Of a stretch of DNA of 64,000 nucleotides, positions 28,550-37,530 are shown piece by piece. Where the stretch lies: positions 1 to 64,000 of the forward strand of contig NZ_JAPIVT010000003.1 in the NCBI RefSeq assembly GCF_026239735.1, written 5' to 3'. The notes below the pieces were generated by a model. That model was not told where the DNA came from, did no database searches, and saw only the letters and a list, made by a program, of their open reading frames with translations. This stretch comes from Pedobacter sp. MC2016-05 (GTDB taxonomy: Bacteria; Bacteroidota; Bacteroidia; Sphingobacteriales; Sphingobacteriaceae). Position 1 is the stretch's first letter. Every line of letters begins with the position of its first letter. Both the position numbers and the translations under genes were made by a program.

Positions 28550-31500
28550 TGGAAAGAAAAACGATACAAATTTCATTACTCATGAAATATTTTTACAGCC
28601 TCATTTTTTTCTTGGCATTGGTGTTAGGTAAAAATGCTTATGGCCAGCAAACCATAGCGGTAAACGGTACGGTTATAGACGGATCGTCGAAGAAAAAAGA
28701 AGGATTGCCTGGTGTAAGTATAACCCGTAATGGTAAATTCCTAGCCTCTACTGATGCTAACGGTAAATTTCGGGTAATAGTACCAGCAGATGCGGAGCTA
28801 AGCATTTCTTATGTAAGTTATACCACTCAAACCATAAAAGTTAATGCCCGTACCAGTATTACCATAACCTTAATTGAAAATACCAATGCCTTACAAGAAG
28901 TTAAGGTTACAGCAGGGTATGTTACGAAAACTCAAAAGCTAACTACAGGATCAGTTACCAAAATATCCGGAAAAGATATCCAAGGCCAGCCAGCAAGTGA
29001 TGTTATTTCGCTTTTGCAAGGTAAAGTAGCGGGCTTAAATATTCAAAATAGCACGGGTGCGCCTGGCTACAGAGGTTCGGTAACTATACGTGGTATTTCT
29101 AATATCGATGTTTCCGGATCTGGAGGCTCCAGCTTTTTAACACCAACATCGCCTTTGTTCGTAATAGATGGGGTGCCTGTGGATGACAACACCAACTATT
29201 CCTATGGATTTCAACAAGCAGGCCCTGGTGTATCGCCCGTTTCTCAAATTCCGCCAGAGGATATCGAAGACATACAGGTGTTGAAAGATGCGTCTGCAAC
29301 TGCATTATATGGCTCTCGTGGTGCTTATGGTGTAATTTTGATCACCACCAAGCGTGGTAATTCAAAAGTGCCTATAGTTCGCTATTCAGGTTCCACATTT
29401 GTTTCCTTGGTACCACAACTGCGTTCGACTTTAGGTGGTCGTGGCGAGCGTATGTTGCGTATCGATCAGATTTTGAGGAACGATACCGGAGCAACACGTA
29501 TACATGCTTTAGATATGATTAATTCCACGCCATTTCTCGCAGACAGCTTGAATGCTTACTATAACAACTCAACAGACTGGCAGTCTTACTTTTACAAAAA
29601 CACTTTGAATCAAAACCATTCAGTAAATGTTTCTGGTGGTGATGTCGCTTTTAACTACAAGGTCATCCTTGGTGCTTATGATGAAAAAGGGATACAGGCG
29701 AACACAGGTTATTCTCGTTACAATTTGAATATGAACATGACCTTTAACCCAACAACCAAGTTTAAACTGACTGCACAATTGCAAAACAGTATTCAAAAAC
29801 AGCAAACGGGTAGTGGCAACGGGTTAATCAATACGGGGATCGGCACTGCCAACCAATCATCATCATTGCTTCCCGCTCCTTCGCTTTATTCTTCATCAAA
29901 TGCACTATTGGCGCAGTTAACTACAGATAACGATAACAAGTTGCTCAACACTTTTGCCACCATAAACGCCGAATACGAAGTGGTGAAGAATTTGCGTTTG
30001 GCCACCTTCTTAAATTATACAAATACAACAGGTACAAAAGATAATTTTTCACCCGCGGCATTAAACGGTAACCAATCACAATATTATACCTACAATGATA
30101 GGGCAACCAAACTATACAACCGCACACAGGCCACTTACAATAAGTCGTTCCAAGATAGTGAGGGCAATGATGCACATAATTTCTTGTTGTTTACTTTTAT
30201 GGAGATTAATTCCAGCTTCTTTAAGGCCGATGCCATTTTAAACCAGCGTGGTGTTAACGACCAGTTACGAGGCCCTTTAACCAATCAATTTGATTATCAG
30301 AATTCAAGAGGTGGAACGATTGATTATACCGACTTGCGCAGTGTTGCCTTTGCAGGGGCGTTTTCATACAATTATAGACAGAAATACGTATTGGACTTGA
30401 ACTACCGTTTAGATGCCAATTCGCAAAATGGTGTTAATGCCGGCTATATTGCCAATCCATCCATTGGTTTGAAATGGAACTTTAATGAAGAAAAATGGTT
30501 GAAAGGTTTGAGCTGGCTAGATTTTGCCGACATTAGGTTAAGTTATGGTTCTAACATACAGCCGGTAGGGAGTATCTTCGATGCTTATGGCCAATATACG
30601 GGGGGCTTTCGTTACAATAATGCCAGCAGTGTGATCATCAATTTAGGCCGCGTGCCAAATCTTGATTTGCAGCCAACCAAAGCAACCACCTTTAACGCAG
30701 GTATGGATTTGCAGGTGTTCAAGAACAGGTTATCTTTTACCATGGACGCCTATTATAAGCAAAACGATAATATTTTTAGGTATAAAAATATATCTTCTAC
30801 CAACGCATTTGGTACGGTTGCTTCTAACGAGATTAGTAACGTAAATTATGGTTTGGAATTTCAGGCCATAGTTAGACCACTGAGCAATACGAGTGCATTT
30901 AAGTGGACGTTGAATGGTAACTTAGCTATTAACAGAGAGGTACTCGCACAGCTTCCGGATGGATTAAGAGACATGATTTACTATGATACCACCAACGGTC
31001 AAGACATCTACTACCGTTTGGGTACCAACTCTTTATCAAATTACTTGTACAACACCAAAGGGGTTTACGCTACTGGTAGTCAAGTACCAGTTGATCCATT
31101 AACTGGTTTACCTTATCGCGTTGGAGGTGCTGGTTTACTAAACTTCTTTAAAGCAGGCGATCCAATTTTTACCGATTTGGATGGTAATTATGTATTAAAC
31201 GAAGCTGACAAGTTAATTGCGGGTAATTCTCAACCGCTGATTACAGGTGGTTTTACCTCATTTTTACAGTGGAAAAGCTGGAGTTTAGAAGTGAATACTT
31301 CCTTCACTTTGAAAAGAGATATCCTAAACAATCCATTGGCAAGACAGCTGGCAAACTACAATTTGCCTACTACCTTAGGTGCCTTGATTCCGCTAGATCA
31401 ATTAAACTATTGGCAAGCAGCAGGAGATGCGGCGCAGTACGGCAATCCATTAGATTTTGTAAGGGCCGGCATCATCAGCCCATTCAGGCTTGCACAAACC

Positions 31501-31746
31501 GCTTTTCAAGAAGATGGTTCTTATTTCAAATTGAATTCCATTAAAGTGTATTACAACTTTAATCCAAACTTTACCAGAAAGCTTGGCATGAGTAGGGTAA
31601 GCATAAATGCTACAGGAGCCAACCTAGGCTTCATTACGCGATATTCTGGCCCCAACCCAGAAAACGTGACCGCATTAGGTCGCGATGATTCAGGTGGTTA
31701 TCCTTTACCAAAACAATTCACCCTAGGTTTAAACATAGAATTTTAA
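28549..31746 (+). CDS. SusC/RagA-type TonB-dependent receptor, module 2
   Basis: A 1065-residue receptor. The signal peptide would begin at the internal ATG at 28582 (MKYFYSLIFF), while the TAATG overlap favours 28549, so the start is uncertain by 11 codons. After the signal comes a carboxypeptidase-D regulatory-like domain (about residues 38-108, 'NGTVIDGSSKKKEGLPGVSI'), the TonB-box region, and a plug with 'VSLLQGKVAGLNIQNST'-like sequence and 'LKDASATALYGSRGAYGVI'. The barrel ends in 'FTLGLNIEF'. This is the full SusC layout. It pairs with the SusD 12 nt downstream. Confidence 0.94.
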   Translation: MERKTIQISLLMKYFYSLIFFLALVLGKNAYGQQTIAVNGTVIDGSSKKKEGLPGVSITRNGKFLASTDANGKFRVIVPADAELSISYVSYTTQTIKVNARTSITITLIENTNALQEVKVTAGYVTKTQKLTTGSVTKISGKDIQGQPASDVISLLQGKVAGLNIQNSTGAPGYRGSVTIRGISNIDVSGSGGSSFLTPTSPLFVIDGVPVDDNTNYSYGFQQAGPGVSPVSQIPPEDIEDIQVLKDASATALYGSRGAYGVILITTKRGNSKVPIVRYSGSTFVSLVPQLRSTLGGRGERMLRIDQILRNDTGATRIHALDMINSTPFLADSLNAYYNNSTDWQSYFYKNTLNQNHSVNVSGGDVAFNYKVILGAYDEKGIQANTGYSRYNLNMNMTFNPTTKFKLTAQLQNSIQKQQTGSGNGLINTGIGTANQSSSLLPAPSLYSSSNALLAQLTTDNDNKLLNTFATINAEYEVVKNLRLATFLNYTNTTGTKDNFSPAALNGNQSQYYTYNDRATKLYNRTQATYNKSFQDSEGNDAHNFLLFTFMEINSSFFKADAILNQRGVNDQLRGPLTNQFDYQNSRGGTIDYTDLRSVAFAGAFSYNYRQKYVLDLNYRLDANSQNGVNAGYIANPSIGLKWNFNEEKWLKGLSWLDFADIRLSYGSNIQPVGSIFDAYGQYTGGFRYNNASSVIINLGRVPNLDLQPTKATTFNAGMDLQVFKNRLSFTMDAYYKQNDNIFRYKNISSTNAFGTVASNEISNVNYGLEFQAIVRPLSNTSAFKWTLNGNLAINREVLAQLPDGLRDMIYYDTTNGQDIYYRLGTNSLSNYLYNTKGVYATGSQVPVDPLTGLPYRVGGAGLLNFFKAGDPIFTDLDGNYVLNEADKLIAGNSQPLITGGFTSFLQWKSWSLEVNTSFTLKRDILNNPLARQLANYNLPTTLGALIPLDQLNYWQAAGDAAQYGNPLDFVRAGIISPFRLAQTAFQEDGSYFKLNSIKVYYNFNPNFTRKLGMSRVSINATGANLGFITRYSGPNPENVTALGRDDSGGYPLPKQFTLGLNIEF

Positions 31747-31758
31747 GCTGTCACAGAT

Positions 31759-33336
31759 ATGAAAATTAAAAAAGTTATAGCGCTAAGCCTATTTGCATGT
31801 ATGATGCTAAGCGTAACAAGTTGCAAGAAATTTTTAAATGTAACACCTATACAAGCGCAGTCTGGTAACAATTTTTGGAAAACCAGGCAAGATGTAGAAG
31901 ACTTTACCAATGGTATTTATGCTCAGTTGCGTGAAAAGGTAGCCGGTAGACCAGCTTTCTTTCGTTCTTATGATAAGATGTTTTTCCCTGCTATCGAATT
32001 ACGTAACAACAACGTAACTAACGTAAGCGCGCTAGAAAGTGCAGCGGGCACTAATGTTGTTAACGCGCTTATTGCCAACAATATGAGGTTCATTGTTAGC
32101 GCCCCCGCCATTGGTGCAAATAATCATAATCCCAATTACCCTGGTATTTTGAGAGATATCATGTCATGGGATGGCTGGTACGATATTATTGCCTCATCAA
32201 ACATCATGTATGCAGAAGTAGATAACGTACCTGCTAATGCCATTTCTGATGCAGATAGATTAAAGTATAAAGCAGAGGCCGTTTTCTTACGCAACTTAAG
32301 CTACATGTATATTTGTAAGTTGTTTGGAGATGCGGTTTATTACACAGAACCTTACCATACCAAATCATTGCCGAGAACCCCTCAGGTTCAAGTGTTAAAC
32401 AAATGTATTGCAGATTTGAAGGCAAACTTCGAAAACCTGCCTTTGGAATATAGTGATCCCACTGCTAAAGGTATGCGCCCAACAAGGGGTGCAGCCGTTG
32501 CTTTAATGATGCATCTAAACATGTGGGCGGCAGCCTTTGATAATGGCGATAAGAAAGTTTACTATACTGCCGTTACAGAATTGGCTAAAACTTTGGATAC
32601 CTACACAAATTACAGGCTTTTAACTGTTAATGAAGAAAATACAAAACTGATTTTTAAAGGGCGAAGCGACGAAAATTTGTTCAGCATATTGCAAGACAAT
32701 ACACTGACTGAAGGGTTTTCGATTCCGGCAACCTATTCAAATTTTGTTTCACATACCCCTATTACAGGGAAGGTGGGTAAGGTGAATAGTTCTTATGCCT
32801 ATACCAAATCATTTATTGAGAAAATCTTCGTGCCAGGTGTTGCCGACAATAGGGTAACCGTATGGTTCGAGAATTACAATAGCGGTACAGGTACCTTTCA
32901 GTTTAAAAAATTCAACAATTTAGTTTCTGAAGGCAGTGGCTTAGATACCTACACCAAAAGCGATGACAGTGCCATCATTTTTAGATTGCCAGATTGCCTT
33001 CTGCTTGCTGCAGAAGCCTTTGCGGAATTAAATGACGATGAAAATGCGAAACTATATGCTAACCGTGTACGTGAAGTAGCCAATGCGCTACCACTTAATA
33101 CCACGGGTGAAGATTTGAAAAAGGATATTTATTACGAGCGCTGTAGAGAATTAATTGGTGAAGGGCAGTATTCCTTTGATTTGATTCGGACAAGAAGGAT
33201 TACCGATTCAGAATACACGGCTAATCCGATGACCGTGTCAAACTTCAACGCGGGTGCCTGGACCTGGCCATTAACCATTTCCACCCAAGAACGTGCAGCA
33301 AATCCTTATTTAGTAGGTAATAATTTTTGGAACTAA
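31759..33336 (+). CDS. SusD/RagB-type nutrient-binding lipoprotein, module 2
   Basis: A 525-residue lipoprotein (lipobox 'SVTSCKKF') with SusD features: 'FLNVTPIQAQSGNNFWKT' at the mature N-terminus, 'EAVFLRNLSYMYICKLFGD' in the TPR region, and 'YERCRELIGEGQYSFDLIRT' towards the end. It is only distantly similar to the module 1 SusD by eye, so the two modules probably bind different ligands. Confidence 0.92.
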   Translation: MKIKKVIALSLFACMMLSVTSCKKFLNVTPIQAQSGNNFWKTRQDVEDFTNGIYAQLREKVAGRPAFFRSYDKMFFPAIELRNNNVTNVSALESAAGTNVVNALIANNMRFIVSAPAIGANNHNPNYPGILRDIMSWDGWYDIIASSNIMYAEVDNVPANAISDADRLKYKAEAVFLRNLSYMYICKLFGDAVYYTEPYHTKSLPRTPQVQVLNKCIADLKANFENLPLEYSDPTAKGMRPTRGAAVALMMHLNMWAAAFDNGDKKVYYTAVTELAKTLDTYTNYRLLTVNEENTKLIFKGRSDENLFSILQDNTLTEGFSIPATYSNFVSHTPITGKVGKVNSSYAYTKSFIEKIFVPGVADNRVTVWFENYNSGTGTFQFKKFNNLVSEGSGLDTYTKSDDSAIIFRLPDCLLLAAEAFAELNDDENAKLYANRVREVANALPLNTTGEDLKKDIYYERCRELIGEGQYSFDLIRTRRITDSEYTANPMTVSNFNAGAWTWPLTISTQERAANPYLVGNNFWN

Positions 33337-33348
33337 AAAGATTAAACA

Positions 33349-34056
33349 ATGAAAAAATTCCTATACATCGCAGTGGTGCTGATTACTACCCTCACCAGTT
33401 GTAAGAAATATTATTTTGATACGGGCATACATGATCCGAAATATATTGGAACTACATTGCAATATTTGCAAGAAAAGAAACCATTGTTCGACACCACATT
33501 AACAGTGATTAAGTTAGCGGAGATGGAGAGCGTGTTATCCAACCCTAATGATCCCTATACTTTTTTTGCCCCAATGAGTGGTTCCATTAGAAATGCAATA
33601 TATCGTTTAAACCGATCTTTGGAAACCTCTGGAAAAGATACGGTGTCACAACTTTCGCAAATTGACAAATCTGTATGGAGAAATAATTTATCACTATACA
33701 TTTTCAAAGGGGCTAATCTACTTAAAGATTACCCACAACGGGATACGATTTCTTTTCAGGCATTTCCTGGCCAAGGATATAATTCTTACAGTAATCGGGT
33801 CATGAATATCGGGGTAATATTCAATGATGCAGGAGGTGTTACCTATGCAGGTTACCGTCAGTTATTTTTGGCTTACATCCCAGACTTGTCCAATCCGCAG
33901 GTTGCTTTGGCTAATGCGCCTGTTGCCACCTCCGATATTCAAACCAATACGGGTGTTATTCACGTATTGCGAAAGAACAAACACAATTTCGGATTTAATA
34001 CCACCCGTTTTATAGATGAGGTTATTGCCGCTGGTATAAAACCTCCAACACCCTAA
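33349..34056 (+). CDS. FAS1-type lipoprotein, module 2
   Basis: A 235-residue lipoprotein (lipobox 'TLTSCKKY'). The 'TTLQYLQEKKPLFDTTLTVI' and 'DPYTFFAPMSGSIRNAIYRL' segments fit a FAS1 domain. A glycine-rich C-terminal part ends 'NKHNFGFNTTRFIDEV', close to the ending of the module 1 FAS1 protein ('QLHNFGFDEFTTRL'). Conservation of this ending between the two copies supports a shared origin. Confidence 0.75.
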   Translation: MKKFLYIAVVLITTLTSCKKYYFDTGIHDPKYIGTTLQYLQEKKPLFDTTLTVIKLAEMESVLSNPNDPYTFFAPMSGSIRNAIYRLNRSLETSGKDTVSQLSQIDKSVWRNNLSLYIFKGANLLKDYPQRDTISFQAFPGQGYNSYSNRVMNIGVIFNDAGGVTYAGYRQLFLAYIPDLSNPQVALANAPVATSDIQTNTGVIHVLRKNKHNFGFNTTRFIDEVIAAGIKPPTP

Positions 34057-34085
34057 ACTTTTTTAACGTTTATTTCGAAAATAAC

Positions 34086-35759
34086 ATGATGTTCAATAAG
34101 ATAAAAATAATCTGCCAAACAACCTTTTTAGGCTTGTTGTTAGGTGCCACAATCGTTGGTTGCGAGAAAGCTGCGCTCCAGGACGATCCTTATGGAGGCG
34201 GGAAGAAGCCTGTGGAATTCACATTCGTGGCAAAAAATATAGATAAAGAATCAGTAAACGCTGGAGATGTGATCAGCGTAAAAGTTGCTGGCCTAGCTAA
34301 GTTTAGAGAAGATTATAAGGTGTATGTGAACGAGGCAGAAGCCGAAGTGATTAAAAATTCAACAAATGATACCACGCTGGTATTTAAGGTTCCTTTAAAT
34401 GCAAGTACAGGAAGTGTTTGGGTAACCAGTATGGGACAAACTTTTTTTGGCCCGATAGTTAACGTTGGCGGGAAAATTTCATTCGATAACACTTGGAAAG
34501 TAGTGAATGGCTCAGATTATCTTCCGATTTATGATATTGAAGCACTGCCAAGTGGGCGTTATTTTTTAAGCGGGGCTTTCTTCAATTTTGAAGGCAAGGC
34601 TACAGAGAAGGTGCCCATCGGTGGTATTGCCCAGGTTGACGCCGACGGTGGTTACTTAACCACCGATGTTAATTTCGGGAAAGGGGTAGGCGGGGGCTTC
34701 AAATCAGTTTATTCTGTAGCCCGGATTAATACGGGGAGCCAAGCAGGAAAATTCATCTTGGCTGGAAGCTTTACCAGTTTTAACTCTACCCGCCCCAACA
34801 GGCAAACCTTGAGCAATATGGTGCGTTTGAATACGGTCGCCTCTCCGGGTTTGGCCACTATGGATTCGTTGGTGCTTACGGATATCGTTAATCCCAAACC
34901 AGAAGAAATCTACAAAAACGGTGATACCGTTAGCGCTTTTAATGGTGGTACAGACGGATACATTAGAAAAGCCATGGTACTGGACGAGAAAATTTATGTG
35001 GTTGGTAATTTTCAAAATTATCGGAAGATATTTTTCAGGGGTTCTAGTTATGACGAGAAAATTTATGATGTGACTAGAATGCGGCAATTGGTGCGTATGG
35101 ATGTGAATGGCTCCATGGATTCGACCTATCGATTTAATCCTTCTACCAAACAAAGCCCAGCAGCTGGAAATGGCGAAATCAAAGATGCGGTTTTGCTAAA
35201 TGATGGCAGCTTGATTTTAGTTGGCAGCTTTACAACCTTTGATGGAAAACCTGCCAATAGGATTGTTAAACTAAAACCTGACGGTACGATAGACGATAGC
35301 TTTAAAGTAGGCTCTGGTACTGATGGCGATATTTATTCCATCCGTTGGAATGAAAGCACCCAAAAATATGTTGTTGCTGGTTTATTTACCACATTTAATG
35401 GCAAGGCTGCGGTAGGCATTAACCTTCTAAATGCTGACGGATCAAATGTAAGTACGTTTATTCCTGAAGCAATCGCTGGTGGCATCGCCACTTTTGCAGG
35501 ACAGTTAATGAATGGCAAAATCATTGTAGCTGGCTCTTTTAATAACTATGGTGGGTTTCTGCGTCAAGGTTTTATGGTTATAGAAAACACAGGCAAATTG
35601 GCCGTGGGTTATAACAATACAGGTGGTTTTCAAGGACAGATTTACGACATGATTGAAAATCGCAGTGCCAATGGAAGTAAAGTAATTTTAGTGGGCAGCA
35701 TACTTCGCTTCAATTCTCGCCTGCCAAAAAACATAATGCGTTTGAATTTTGCTAACTAA
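34086..35759 (+). CDS. DUF5008 / delta-60 repeat propeller lipoprotein
   Basis: A 557-residue lipoprotein (lipobox 'TIVGCEKA'). The mature start 'DDPYGGGKKPVEFTF' leads into an IPT/TIG-like Ig domain (about residues 40-130, with 'VNAGDVISVKVAGLAKF'). From about 140 on there are repeated blades of the delta-60/DUF5122 type ('LPSGRYFLSGAFFNFEGKA', 'LNDGSLILVGSFTTFDGKPA', 'MNGKIIVAGSFNNYGG'). This makes a surface beta-propeller with a probable binding role. It takes the place that the DUF5007 protein has in module 1. Confidence 0.78.
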   Translation: MMFNKIKIICQTTFLGLLLGATIVGCEKAALQDDPYGGGKKPVEFTFVAKNIDKESVNAGDVISVKVAGLAKFREDYKVYVNEAEAEVIKNSTNDTTLVFKVPLNASTGSVWVTSMGQTFFGPIVNVGGKISFDNTWKVVNGSDYLPIYDIEALPSGRYFLSGAFFNFEGKATEKVPIGGIAQVDADGGYLTTDVNFGKGVGGGFKSVYSVARINTGSQAGKFILAGSFTSFNSTRPNRQTLSNMVRLNTVASPGLATMDSLVLTDIVNPKPEEIYKNGDTVSAFNGGTDGYIRKAMVLDEKIYVVGNFQNYRKIFFRGSSYDEKIYDVTRMRQLVRMDVNGSMDSTYRFNPSTKQSPAAGNGEIKDAVLLNDGSLILVGSFTTFDGKPANRIVKLKPDGTIDDSFKVGSGTDGDIYSIRWNESTQKYVVAGLFTTFNGKAAVGINLLNADGSNVSTFIPEAIAGGIATFAGQLMNGKIIVAGSFNNYGGFLRQGFMVIENTGKLAVGYNNTGGFQGQIYDMIENRSANGSKVILVGSILRFNSRLPKNIMRLNFAN

Positions 35760-35775
35760 TTAATAAGGATTTAAC

Positions 35776-37521
35776 ATGAACAGAATTAAACTTCCAGTTA
35801 ATAAACTACAAGCACTTACGTGGTTGTTTATGCTGGGCTTTATTGCTTTAACTTTTTCTTGCAATAAAGATTTCGAAAATGTGTTGCCGAAAACTTTCCC
35901 CAATGATACGGCAGGAAGAGGTTCGGGTAAAAAAGTGCTTTTAATCATTTTAGATGGTGTGAAAGGGGATGTGGTTCGCCAATTGGCACCTACCAATATC
36001 ACAGCCATAAATGCCAAGGCTGCGTATAGCTTCGACGGACTTGCTGACGATCGCCGAAATGCCATCACTAACGCTGCCGGTTGGACCAACTTGATTACTG
36101 GCGTTGATTACCGGGCACATGGCGTACAGAGCGAAGATTTTGCCAATTTGAACGTGGCTAGAACACCGACCCTATTTACAAGAATAAAAGATAATGTAAC
36201 CAATGCACGAACAGTGTCTATTGCATCAACTGCAATATTTAACGAAATACTGGCAACCGATGCAACCGTTAAGGTTAACGCAAACGATGATGCTGCAGTA
36301 AAAACAGCAGCTGTAGCAGAACTGGGCAATAAAAGTGCAACTGTTGTAGTCGCTCAATATCATAGTGCAGAGGTAGCAGGTGCGGCAAATGGCTATACTG
36401 CGAATACTCCAGCTTATACTAATGCCATCCAGGCGCTAGATGCCTATATAGGTAATATGCTGGATGCTATTAAAGCGAGACCCACTTATAGTTCAGAAAA
36501 CTGGCTAGTGGTAATTGCCTCTAACAAAGGCGGTGCTGCAACATCAGGTGGTGGGCCTAATTCTGTTGTTTTCGAAGATCAATCTCGCAATACCTATGTG
36601 GCATTCTATAATCCGCGTTTTAACTCAACTTCTTATAACCAACCTGATCCTAACAGTTATCCTTTTGTAGGTCTAGGTGTAAGGGGTACATCAAATACTA
36701 CGGCAAATGGTATGGGGGTACTTGCAGATGCAAGCGTGGGAGATTTTGGTACCAGTGGTGAATACACCGTGATGATCAAGGTGAAAAATGATGCCGCCAA
36801 TAATGCAGATTATGGACACTTTTTCGGTAATATGGCAACTACCAATAAAAGGGAAGCCATACAAAGTACTGGATGGGATATGATGTGCTGGGGCAATAGT
36901 TATTACTTAAGTTTTGCTGGTTCATATTCCATTAGCGCAGGTGTAGTATTAAGAGATGCAAGATGGCACACTTTGGCGTTTAAATTATATAATACTGGCT
37001 CAACAAGGTTCGCTTCATTATTTCAAGATGGCAAAAAAATTAATACGGTAGATATCAGTGGAAAAAACTTGACAAATACTGCTGCATTGCATTTTGGACC
37101 AGGTATGGCAACTACATCAGCTAACGGTACTGATATGACGTTCAGGGATATCGCAATTTATAATGTTGCATTTAGTGACGACGATATTATCTCTTACTCC
37201 AAAAGAGATATTTCCTTACTAGCTCCAGTACCTGCAAATCTTTTGGGATGGTGGCCATTGAATGATGGAAACGGTTCAGTCGCTATAGATAAATCTGGGA
37301 AAGGCAATAATTTTAATATTACCGGAAGCTATAGCTGGGCGAATTTCTCGGAATCTACGCCGAATGTAGCAGGTGTTGTTTCAGACAGTGCTTACCGATC
37401 GGTATTCAATGGTGTTGACGCCACCTTGATGATTTACAATTGGTTAAATATTTCAGTTCCACAAAGTTGGGGTTTAATGGGGTCGCTACTGGTACCCGGT
37501 GTAACACTTCCAACCAATTAA
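35776..37521 (+). CDS. LamG lipoprotein with degenerate phosphatase-like domain (DUF4983-like), copy 1
   Basis: A 581-residue lipoprotein (lipobox 'LTFSCNKD'). Residues ~50-265 follow the alkaline-phosphatase-superfamily path: 'KVLLIILDGV', then 'AAGWTNLITGVDYRAHGV' where the active hydrolases have the nucleophile, and 'WLVVIASNKGG' where they have T-D-H-G-G. The D-H metal pair is N-K here, and the other metal pair (D-H-x-G-H-x-x-G) is also lost. Residues ~300-480 form a LamG/concanavalin-like domain ('EYTVMIKVKND', 'ARWHTLAFKLYN'). It is probably a non-catalytic surface glycan-binding protein. Confidence 0.75.
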   Translation: MNRIKLPVNKLQALTWLFMLGFIALTFSCNKDFENVLPKTFPNDTAGRGSGKKVLLIILDGVKGDVVRQLAPTNITAINAKAAYSFDGLADDRRNAITNAAGWTNLITGVDYRAHGVQSEDFANLNVARTPTLFTRIKDNVTNARTVSIASTAIFNEILATDATVKVNANDDAAVKTAAVAELGNKSATVVVAQYHSAEVAGAANGYTANTPAYTNAIQALDAYIGNMLDAIKARPTYSSENWLVVIASNKGGAATSGGGPNSVVFEDQSRNTYVAFYNPRFNSTSYNQPDPNSYPFVGLGVRGTSNTTANGMGVLADASVGDFGTSGEYTVMIKVKNDAANNADYGHFFGNMATTNKREAIQSTGWDMMCWGNSYYLSFAGSYSISAGVVLRDARWHTLAFKLYNTGSTRFASLFQDGKKINTVDISGKNLTNTAALHFGPGMATTSANGTDMTFRDIAIYNVAFSDDDIISYSKRDISLLAPVPANLLGWWPLNDGNGSVAIDKSGKGNNFNITGSYSWANFSESTPNVAGVVSDSAYRSVFNGVDATLMIYNWLNISVPQSWGLMGSLLVPGVTLPTN

Positions 37522-37530
37522 TATAAAGCC

